Shown: in pieces, positions 56,610 through 64,000 of the stretch
How the letters are laid out: every line of letters starts with the position of its first letter
How positions within the stretch are numbered: the first letter of the stretch is position 1
Assembly (NCBI GenBank): GCA_033558025.1
Contig: JAUCEF010000003.1
Location: 2,630,001-2,694,000 of the forward strand
Source: Phytophthora sp. 'mugwort'
Taxonomy: Eukaryota > Oomycota > Peronosporomycetes > Peronosporales > Peronosporaceae
Direction: 5' to 3'
Length of the DNA stretch: 64,000 nucleotides
Translations under genes and position numbers: made by a program
The notes under the pieces: generated by a model
The model's input: the letters and a program-made list of their open reading frames with translations, nothing else
What the model was told of the DNA's origin: nothing
Database searches by the model: none

Positions 56610-56701
56610 ATTATGGTCGTCCGACTATCTCAGCAGCAATACCATGGCAGGGAGATGACAGAGTAGGAAGTGTTAGACAAACAGCATCATGATGATACCA
56701 T

Positions 56702-56720
56702 GTTACCCCCCCCCCCCAAC
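56702..56720 (+). other. Poly-C run upstream of the SNF2 gene
   Basis: A run of about twelve C (near 56706-56718) is followed by GTCATTTTGTATC, which resembles the oomycete initiator TCATTT. If transcription starts there, the in-frame ATG at 56689 would lie upstream of the transcript, which supports the start at 56845. Confidence 0.4.
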
Positions 56721-56844
56721 GTCATTTTGTATCGCACACAAAAGGGTGTTCTCTACACAACTAGGGGTAGGTGCACTTGCATATTTAAACCAAGTTCCGC
56801 TATTAGACGCCTTCCAAGCCGCGCGCCTCCTGCTACTGGACTTG

Positions 56845-59800
56845 ATGGAGTCGACGGCCCACGTCTCTGCGGGTGTCACAGCGCCGCGCATGACGCTGAC
56901 GCCCGCCGACGTGAAGAAGCTGATGGACGCAGCCTTGCGCATGCAGCGCGCGGGTCAAAAGAACCACCCCAAGTATCAGCAGATCGTGACGCTGCTGCGC
57001 CAGTACCAACAACAGCACCGCGTACACCAAGAGCAGCAGATGCAGATGCAGAATCAAACGCTGCAGCTTCAAGCGCCTCAGAACCAAATGCACCACCAAC
57101 CGCAAGCCCAAGCTCCTCCCCAGTCCCTGGACGTGGCCGCCAACCCTTTCATGCAGCAAAAGACGACGCTCTTCACCGACAGGCAGCTCGAGTACCTGCA
57201 CAACCAGATCCGTGCCTATAAGGCGCTATGCCACTCGATGGATACAGCCATCGCTCGGGCCAAGCAACACGGCGTAGCGGGCATCAATATGCAGTCCATG
57301 GACTCCACCAATATGATGATGGGGGCACCGACGGGAATCGCTCATCAATTGTTACCCACAGTTGTGGACCCCCCAGTGCTGGAGCTTATGACCCCGAAGT
57401 GGACACGCGCAGCCCGCAATTTGCTGTACATTGGTCCGACCTATTTGGATGGAGATATGATTGGTATTGAGAGCAAGAGCAGTTTGGCTTTTGGCCCCTT
57501 CAATGTGTGTACCCCGTGGCTCGGAGCGAACGACGTGGCGTTGAAGATGCGCTATATGCACACGTTGCAGCAGTTCTTGACGTCGAGTCTGGAGAAGATG
57601 GAGAACCACACGGGAGATCTGGACGAGAACGAGCAGCGCACGCTCAGAGATTTGCGCTGTGTCTTGCTACAGCAAAAACTGCGGCGTCACGTGGCTAAGG
57701 CGCATACGACGCGGTTAGCACTGCTAGGAGAACCATCTGCAGTTGATCGAAAGTCTTTCCGACGTCGGCGTCCGGTCTCACGTGTGGAGCTGCAGAGCGA
57801 CGAGCGTGAGAAACGCAAGAAATCTGTCGCGATGGAGAAGAAGCGGCGTGCAGACCATCAAATGTACTTGAAGGCTATCCTCAACCATTCGCGCGAGTTT
57901 TTTGCCTACCACAAGAATGTCAAGGCACAGGTCAGTAAATCCGCGAAGGCAGTCAAAGCCTTTATCGACCAGCGTACATCCAAGGCCGAGCGCGAGGAAG
58001 ATCGTCAGGAGAAACTCCGTCTCAAGGCGTTAAAAGCTAACGATATGGAAGCCTATGGGAAACTGGTGGCTGAAGCGAAGAATGAACGTCTGACGTACTT
58101 GCTGAGCCAGACTAACAGTTATTTGGACAGCATTCGGAAACTGGTGCGTCAGCACAAGAGAAAGCATCACGTTGTCGATGAGTACACGGCGCATTACGAT
58201 GCCCATCATGAAGGCGGGGAGGACACCAATGCTGATGACCAAGACGACGATCTGAACTATTTGGAGATCGCATCAAAGGGCGAACTGCCACGACAGCCTC
58301 TTATGCTGGTTGGTGGTGACCTGAAGGAGTATCAGCTGCGAGGTTTGCAATGGATGGTATCTCTATACGACAACCACCTGAACGGTATCTTGGCTGACGA
58401 AATGGGTCTCGGTAAGACGATCCAGTCTATTTCACTGCTCACTTACGTGACGGAGGTTAAGCACAATCACGGTCCATTCCTTGTGGTTGTGCCGCTGTCC
58501 ACCTTGTCGAATTGGGTGAACGAGTTCAAGAAGTGGGCCCCCGATCTTGTGCTTGTGGTGTATAAGGGCCCTCCACAGGTGCGCAAGGAGCTTCACAAGC
58601 AGGAAATGGCATCGTGCCAATTCAATGTGTTGCTGACAACGTACGAGTATATCATGAAGGACAAGCACGTGCTTCGTAAGTATGATTGGCAGTACATTAT
58701 CGTGGATGAAGGTCACCGCATGAAAAATGCACAGAGCAAGTTCGCTATGACTCTAGGAAGTATGTACACGTCGCGCAATCGATTGCTCTTGACCGGTACA
58801 CCGCTGCAGAATAGCTTGCCCGAGCTGTGGGCACTGTTGAATTTCTTGCTACCAACAATTTTCGAGTCTGTGGACACGTTCGAGCAATGGTTTAGTAAAC
58901 CTTTTGCACAGTTCTCTGGTAATGGTGATTCAAATGAGCTATCGGACGAAGAGCGAATGCTTATTATCAACCGACTGCATCAAGTGCTGCGTCCTTTCCT
59001 GCTGCGACGTGTGAAGGCCTCAGTGCTTGATCAACTTCCTGACAAGGTGGAGAAGGTGTTAAAGTGTGAACTTTCGGGATGGCAAAAGATCATGTACCGG
59101 CGCATCCAGGAAGGAGGTGCACTGATCATGGAGACGACGGATGATGCTGGCAAAAAGAAGGGAAAAACAAAGTACACGTCCAAAGGTCTGTCGAATGTAC
59201 TCATGCAGTTGCGTAAGGTGTGCAATCACCCATATCTCTTCCAGACCAACGGGTACCAGATCGACTTCGATATCGTGCGGTCATCAGGCAAGTTCGAGCT
59301 GTTAGACCGCATGTTGCCGAAGTTAAAAGCTGCTGGCCATCGTGTGCTGATGTTCAGTCAAATGACGCAACTGATGCACGTTTTGGAGGACTACTTTAAC
59401 TATCGTGGTTTCCGCTACCTCCGCCTCGATGGTTCCACGAGTGCTGACGAGCGTGAACAGCGAATGTTTATGTTCAACGCCCCGGACTCGCCGTTCTTTA
59501 TCTTCCTCTTGAGTACACGCGCTGGTGGTCTCGGATTGAACCTTGCGACGGCGGATACTGTCATTATCTTCGACAGTGATTGGAACCCTGCCATGGATGC
59601 TCAGGCTCAGGATCGCGCGCATCGTATCGGCCAGAAGAACGAAGTGCGCGTCTTCCGACTCGTTACCAATAGCCCCGTGGAGGAGAAAATTCTTTCGCGT
59701 GCTACTGACAAAATGAACATGAATAACCTTGTCGTGGAAGCGGGTAAATTTAACAACAAGTCGAAGGAAGCGGAGCGACGTGCAATGCTGGAGAGTCTTA

Positions 59801-60798
59801 TCAAGATGGAACAGGAAGAGGCTGCACATGCTCACGGGGGTGACGAGGAGTCGTCAACTGTTCTAGTGGATGACGAGATCAATGAGATGATGGCCTTGAC
59901 AGACGAGGAGCTTGCCTTATATCACCGTCTGGATGGTGAACGTCAGGCTCGTGAAGCAAAGGATTGGATAGAGTATTGCAAGCAGTACAATGTCCCACAC
60001 ACTCCGCGTTCCCGACTTATGTCAGAGAAAGACGCTCCAGCTTGGCTACGTGAAGCCAACGAGGTGATGGAGCACGATATTGCCACTGGAAAACATGACA
60101 AGGATAGTTGGAACTTTGAGATGGAGGCAGTTGCAGGCAAACCTCGCAAACGTAAGGAAATGTCGTATCGCGATCAGTTTACAGATGCGGAGTTTGTCAA
60201 GATGTGCGAGGATGGAATTGATGAGAACGAGATGAAGGCAGCAGCCGAGAGTCCTAAGGAAGCCACGCATGGAAAACGAAAGCGCGATGAGGACGAAGAA
60301 TTTGTGGACCCGAATTCCATCGAAGATGAGGACAATCCCAACGAAGACGATGCTTCTAGGCGCGAACGCAAAATGCTTTGCTACTACTACAAGAAGGTAT
60401 ATGACGCTGTTCTCAAACTCAAAGACCCTACTGGACGTCTTCGTTCCGAGTTGTATCTCGAAAAGCCATCCGCAGTGGACTACCCTGACTACTACATGAT
60501 TGTGAAGCAACCAATGGACTTGATAACCATTAAAGCGCGCCTCGACAAGTACTATTACGCGTCGCACGACGAGTTCGAGGCGGATTTCAACCTCATGGTG
60601 AGCAACGCACAGTTGTACAATCACGCGGAGTCTCTAGTGGTGTTTGATGCACTGGAGATTGACAAGTGTGTCAAGGCGAAGATGAAGCCCCTGCATCTCA
60701 AGACGATGGAGCAGATTGCAGCAGCATACGAGAAGGCGAAAAAGGACCACAAGCGCCGCTCTAAGAACCGCAAGGACAAGAAGAGGCGCCACCACTAA
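56845..60798 (+). CDS. SWI/SNF catalytic ATPase (BRG1/BRM/Snf2 class)
   Basis: A single exon of 1317 residues. Domains: a Gln-rich N-terminus, QLQ (LFTDRQLEYLHNQIRAYKAL, about 110-130), HSA (KAILNHSREFFAYH, about 340-400), ATPase lobe 1 (LADEMGLGKT near 517, DEGHRMKN near 621, LTGTPLQN), lobe 2 (LRLDGST, STRAGGLGLNL, QDRAHRIGQ), a SnAC-like segment (MMALTDEELALYHRLD) and a C-terminal bromodomain (YYKKVYDAVLKL, DYPDYYMIVKQPMDL, about 1178-1285). QLQ-HSA-SNF2-SnAC-bromodomain is diagnostic of the SWI/SNF motor rather than ISWI or CHD. It slides or evicts nucleosomes in the nucleus and reads acetyl-lysine. The ATG at 56845 (MESTAHVSAG) is chosen over 56689. Confidence 0.93.
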   Translation: MESTAHVSAGVTAPRMTLTPADVKKLMDAALRMQRAGQKNHPKYQQIVTLLRQYQQQHRVHQEQQMQMQNQTLQLQAPQNQMHHQPQAQAPPQSLDVAANPFMQQKTTLFTDRQLEYLHNQIRAYKALCHSMDTAIARAKQHGVAGINMQSMDSTNMMMGAPTGIAHQLLPTVVDPPVLELMTPKWTRAARNLLYIGPTYLDGDMIGIESKSSLAFGPFNVCTPWLGANDVALKMRYMHTLQQFLTSSLEKMENHTGDLDENEQRTLRDLRCVLLQQKLRRHVAKAHTTRLALLGEPSAVDRKSFRRRRPVSRVELQSDEREKRKKSVAMEKKRRADHQMYLKAILNHSREFFAYHKNVKAQVSKSAKAVKAFIDQRTSKAEREEDRQEKLRLKALKANDMEAYGKLVAEAKNERLTYLLSQTNSYLDSIRKLVRQHKRKHHVVDEYTAHYDAHHEGGEDTNADDQDDDLNYLEIASKGELPRQPLMLVGGDLKEYQLRGLQWMVSLYDNHLNGILADEMGLGKTIQSISLLTYVTEVKHNHGPFLVVVPLSTLSNWVNEFKKWAPDLVLVVYKGPPQVRKELHKQEMASCQFNVLLTTYEYIMKDKHVLRKYDWQYIIVDEGHRMKNAQSKFAMTLGSMYTSRNRLLLTGTPLQNSLPELWALLNFLLPTIFESVDTFEQWFSKPFAQFSGNGDSNELSDEERMLIINRLHQVLRPFLLRRVKASVLDQLPDKVEKVLKCELSGWQKIMYRRIQEGGALIMETTDDAGKKKGKTKYTSKGLSNVLMQLRKVCNHPYLFQTNGYQIDFDIVRSSGKFELLDRMLPKLKAAGHRVLMFSQMTQLMHVLEDYFNYRGFRYLRLDGSTSADEREQRMFMFNAPDSPFFIFLLSTRAGGLGLNLATADTVIIFDSDWNPAMDAQAQDRAHRIGQKNEVRVFRLVTNSPVEEKILSRATDKMNMNNLVVEAGKFNNKSKEAERRAMLESLIKMEQEEAAHAHGGDEESSTVLVDDEINEMMALTDEELALYHRLDGERQAREAKDWIEYCKQYNVPHTPRSRLMSEKDAPAWLREANEVMEHDIATGKHDKDSWNFEMEAVAGKPRKRKEMSYRDQFTDAEFVKMCEDGIDENEMKAAAESPKEATHGKRKRDEDEEFVDPNSIEDEDNPNEDDASRRERKMLCYYYKKVYDAVLKLKDPTGRLRSELYLEKPSAVDYPDYYMIVKQPMDLITIKARLDKYYYASHDEFEADFNLMVSNAQLYNHAESLVVFDALEIDKCVKAKMKPLHLKTMEQIAAAYEKAKKDHKRRSKNRKDKKRRHH

Positions 60799-60895
60799 GT
60801 GAAGATGTCCATGCCAAGTGCAACACTCTAGCTCAGTAGTAAGCTTACCGTACAAAATCTATGACCTCTTTGCCTCTCGAATTATTCTTCTCGAC

Positions 60896-61995
60896 TTACG
60901 TAAAGTAGCCGGCGTCGATGGCGTCGGAGCTCGTGCCCTTGCTGTCTAGAACGCCAATGTTCCTAGAGGACGGCGCCTCTTTAAATGTCTTGTACGTGCG
61001 CTGTCGTATCAATGTTACTTAAGTGTTAGTTACCCGGCATCCACTATCCACACAACAGTAAGCATACCTCAAGATGATCGTCCACGGCCATGACAGCAGC
61101 GAGGTTTCCGAAGCGATGGCAGTAATTTGGCGCGCTCCAGACCGTAGAGAAAGTCTCTCTAAACAGCACCTGGTATCCTTCCATGCACAGCTGATGCGCT
61201 CTCGCCAAATGCGCTAACTTGTTCATGTGCAGGAACTTCTCCACCACGTCCTCTCCAAAGATGTATCCCGCTCCTCTCGGCGACTGCACTCAACAAGCAA
61301 CAAAGCAACAAAGCAACACAAAGCTTGGGTCAGCCTCTTAAACCTATTACCCCCCTTTGTCCCTCCCTCACCATGTGGAAGCCGAGTGTCTTGGCGTCCG
61401 GGTCAGACCACACAATGTCAGCGAAGATTCCGTCCGGTGGGATCTCCTGGAAGCGATCGAGCATTCGCAACTGGTCGAGATGATGCAGCGCTGGACTGAG
61501 TCCTCCATGCAGACAGAGTAGACTGTCATCGATAAGCGCTCCAAGCGGCAGAAAGTCGAAGAGCTCCATGAAGGCCTTGTAGATGCGCGCATCACCATCG
61601 TATTTCTTCATGCACTCGATCTGGAAGCCGTAGACCTGAGTCGTCTGGCGCGACTCGTGGTTGCCACGAAGGAGCGTCACCCGGTCCGGGTAGCTGGCTT
61701 TCAGTACACAAAGCAGCGAGATGGTCTCGACGCTCATTGCCCCGCGATCCACGAAGTCGCCCAGGAAGACGTAGCTCGTGTCGGGCGCCTGACCCGATAG
61801 CTTGAAGAGCTCCAGCAGGTCGTGGAACTGGCCGTGGATGTCGCCGCACACAGCCACGGGCGAGGACACATGGACGACGTTATCGTCCTCTACCAGGAGG
61901 TCCTTCACGCGCTCGCACAGTGCCAGCACGACATTGCCCTCGAGATATTCACCGCGCTGCAGCCGCTCCAGGTGCCGCCCATAATGCGTCGCCAT
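60896..61995 (-). CDS. PP2A-family Ser/Thr phosphatase catalytic subunit (PP4/PP6-like)
   Basis: Exons 61995-61372, 61283-61068 and 61000-60896 (introns of 88 and 67 bases) give 314 residues. Metal-site motifs are complete: GDIHGQFHDL, GDFVDRG, RGNHESR, HGGLSP, and SAPNYCHRFGN. SPRGAGYIFGEDVV precedes the last motif. The C-terminus reads DAIDAGYFT, whereas PP2A-type enzymes usually end DYFL with a methylated Leu, so carboxymethylation may be absent or altered. The family dephosphorylates Ser/Thr substrates as a core-scaffold-regulatory trimer. The 3' end lies 97 bases from the SNF2 stop (convergent). Confidence 0.9.
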
Positions 61996-62502
61996 CGCTC
62001 GTTTAGCAAACTATTTGGTGAGGGTTGTAAGCAAACACAAATTAGCACTACTTCTAAGTGCACTAAACTTTTTGACATCCGATTGGTTAACAAAATACAT
62101 TACACTTTAAGGCTAGTAAGCATCAGCAACTTATTTAGCTACTCTACTTGGCTATTTGGGATCAATTTGTGTCCAAAAAAAACGTCCATTTTCTCGAAAA
62201 TGGGTACCCTGAAAGACCCATTTAGTGTCCAGGAGGACACTGGTGGACGTCCCAAGACGTCTCTGGGCCGAGTTGAACATTTGCAGGACCTTTCCGATGG
62301 GGTCTATACAAAAACCAAGTATAACCCGATGAATCAGGTGGTCGTGAGCCACCTACTTCTAGTGAGCTCAGATAGTTCAGCTGGTTAAGCATCCAGTGTC
62401 AGACGGAAGCGGCCCGGTTCGATCCCCGGGCTGACCAGACCTTTCGGTCGATGGTTAAGGCTTGGCCGCGAAGGTTGGAATATCTGGGCTTGTGACTGGA
62501 CT
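61996..62502. other. Repeat-rich intergenic stretch
   Basis: It contains the PP2A promoter side (61996-62100), an unrecognised segment 62100-62360 with no credible frame, and a tRNA-like Pol III head (62364-62440). Confidence 0.4.
62364..62440 (+). repeat. tRNA-derived sequence with Pol III A and B boxes (SINE-like)
   Basis: A box TAGTTCAGCTGG (62373-62384) and B box GGTTCGATCC (62416-62425) match the internal Pol III promoter at tRNA-like spacing. The T stem CCCGG/CCGGG forms, but with an 8-base loop. The acceptor and anticodon stems do not close, so this is a tRNA relic or SINE head, not a functional tRNA. Confidence 0.6.
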
Positions 62503-62864
62503 TGTGACGGTCACACAACACCTTGCGCACAGGAAGTGTGACTTCCGGAGAGTATACAAACTCTCAGTGAACGGCAGTTCACTAGTCCCTGGCCTGTGGG
62601 CTGTTACCAAACTAGGTAGATTTAAGACTGAATATATTTACAGGTGACCCCTTTTAATGCGTCTACTACTAACTATTAGTCACCTATACAGTTCCCTAGA
62701 TTTTATCCTATTGAGTGCTCTGAGGTCTTTGTACCATATCTGTGGTACCTATCCATGACGTCATTACCGTCGACATTATAGTGATGTTTGACCACATCAC
62801 TTAGTGTACTTGGGTACACTTGCTCTGAAGAGTGACCTGGCACTCTTCATGTAACCCCGTTACA
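62503..62864 (+). repeat. Solo LTR (family L) with target duplication GGACT
   Basis: It starts TGTGACGGTCACACAACACC and ends TGTAACCCCGTTACA (362 bp). Flanking five bases are GGACT at 62498-62502 and GGACT at 62865-62869, a perfect target duplication with no internal region. It is a product of LTR-LTR recombination. A 5-bp duplication fits Gypsy or Copia; the family is not assigned. Confidence 0.92.
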
Positions 62865-62869
62865 GGACT

Positions 62870-63562
62870 GGTGGTCTTGGGGGCTACTAGGCTCCGTCTC
62901 ATGGGCTGTAGGCTTGGAAGCACGATTAAACCCGGTAGTTCTTGAGACTGCTTGACCGAGCACTTCAGTAGGAGAGGTGTGGGTCGTGGTTTGGAGGGGC
63001 AAAGCCTCCCAGTCGTCTTCTCATAGGCTTGTAGGCCTGGTAGTACGCGCGGATCGAGAGTGTGGCGCGGCTCTAGACCTCGATCCAAAGAGTAGTTTAG
63101 TGATGCCGTGCATGCCATAACATTGACATGCGATTGGGAATACGCTCTTATTATTCTTTAAATCGTATAAAAACGGTACACCCCATAAAAGAAGCGATCC
63201 TCCATGAACATCTACGGCCAGACCCAATTCTACATTGTCGCCAACCCCGTCGTGTCCTCTGACAACACCTCCGTGCTCTACGACGGCTACGCGGCCTTCA
63301 TGGATGGCACCTCTGACTACACGTTGATGATGTTAAACAGCACCGCCTACTTCGTGACATCGGCGGTGGGGGACACGAGCGGTTACCTGCCGACCAAGTT
63401 AAAACGGTATTCACACCCTACAAAACATTCTCCTGAATTTACAGAGCACGGAACTTCGGAGCACTGAGGCAAAGGTGTCACATCACTGTGGCTCCTTTGT
63501 CACCGCATTACTGTCTGGATCCGGTTGCACTGCTGCACTGTTTGATAACAATGCAACCAGAT
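62870..63562. other. Spacer between two LTR copies
   Basis: A frame at 63204-63467 (MNIYGQTQFYIVANPVV, 87 codons) has Thr/Ser/Tyr-rich extracellular-looking composition but no signal peptide and no homologue I can name. It may be a gene fragment. The rest shows nothing recognisable. Confidence 0.35.
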
Positions 63563-63738
63563 TGTGACGGTCACACAACACCTGCGCACAGGAAGTGTGA
63601 CTTCCGGAGAGTATACAAACTCTCAGTGAACGGCAGTTCACTAGTCCCTGGCCTGTGGAACTGTAACCAAATTAGGTAGATTTAAGACTGAATATATTTA
63701 TAGGTGACCCCTTTTAATGCGTCTACTACTAACTATTA
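63563..63738 (+). repeat. LTR family L, 5' half, interrupted
   Basis: It matches the first about 175 bases of the solo LTR at 62503 in the same orientation, from TGTGACGGTCACACAACACC to ACTAACTATTA. It then stops where a GGCCTGTTC terminus begins. Confidence 0.85.
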
Positions 63739-64000
63739 GGCCTGTTCTTATCAGCGGTAGTTCGTAGTAGTCTCTGCTGTCTATGCAGGATTTGAGACGT
63801 GCGCGGGACTATGGCTAGGGTTACGAAGTACACCTTTTCCAGTCCAACCTCACCAAGTGCAAGTTCAAGTTCACCAGGCCAAAGTTAAATGAAAAAGTAC
63901 AAGCTCAAATGCATTAAATCAACTACCGTAGTAGTAACATTTAGAGCATTACGTGTACGTTTCTTTTATTCCCGTTAATTCTTACCTTAATTTGGTATCG
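63739..64000 (+). mobile_element. Probable PIF/Harbinger-type element, left end only
   Basis: GGCCTGTTCTTATCAG starts exactly after TTA inside the LTR (TTA at 63736-63738). PIF/Harbinger elements duplicate TTA/TAA and have termini like GG(G)CCTGTT. Only 262 bases are in the window, with no transposase seen. The other end would lie beyond 64000. Confidence 0.5.

Noticed and set aside
56689..56844. Longer SNF2 start at 56689
   Set aside because: The extra 52 codons include a translated poly-C run, have no homology to QLQ-class proteins and may lie upstream of the transcription start.
62364..62440. Functional tRNA gene
   Set aside because: The acceptor and anticodon stems do not pair and the T loop has eight bases. 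Only the Pol III boxes are good.
63204..63467. Secreted effector gene
   Set aside because: There is no signal peptide or RXLR/LFLAK-type motif at the N-terminus. It is at most a gene fragment.

Overview
The window looks like nuclear DNA of an oomycete, most likely Phytophthora or a close relative (inference). The evidence is compact genes with introns of 55-90 bp, a gene-dense island of housekeeping genes beside a repeat-dense tract, and stacked Copia elements next to a decayed DNA-virus-like element.

Layout. (1) 1-31.4 kb is a nest of Ty1/Copia retrotransposons on both strands. Copia-A has an LTR of about 340 bp starting TGAGGGTTGCC. Copia-B and a diverged relative, Copia-C, have LTRs of about 300-355 bp starting TGTTGTCAAGG or TATTGTCAAG. 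Copies sit inside one another, are duplicated in inverted orientation, and one appears circularly permuted. No copy looks coding-competent. Every Copia-A copy covering the relevant sites carries the same gag frameshift, the same in-frame TAA in reverse transcriptase (RT) and a YVVD catalytic motif instead of YVDD. (2) About 31.41-40.08 kb is an AT-rich, frame-broken element read on the minus strand. It has a protein-primed-type family B DNA polymerase, a DDE integrase ending in a chromodomain, and several small zinc-finger or coiled-coil ORFs. This gene set is that of Maverick/Polinton or adintovirus-like elements. (3) 40.1-43.9 kb holds a GATC-dense degenerate repeat, repeat debris, a solo LTR and a foldback sequence. 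(4) 43.9-62.0 kb is a conserved gene island: an unknown protein, a mitochondrial carrier, an Ariadne-type RBR ubiquitin ligase, a kinase-PH-SAM protein, an EF-hand protein, mitoribosomal protein mS29/DAP3, a SWI/SNF ATPase and a PP2A-family phosphatase. (5) 62.0-64.0 kb returns to repeats: a tRNA-derived Pol III head, a solo LTR with perfect target duplication, a second copy of that LTR, and the edge of a probable PIF/Harbinger element.

The island genes are independent housekeeping functions (mitochondrial translation and transport, chromatin, ubiquitin, Ca2+ and phosphorylation signalling), not one pathway. The most unusual content is the virus-like element and the evidence that Copia-A spread although its own RT is dead. 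Both Copia families share a primer-binding site complementary to the anticodon arm of initiator tRNA-Met, and the gag start codon lies within that site.
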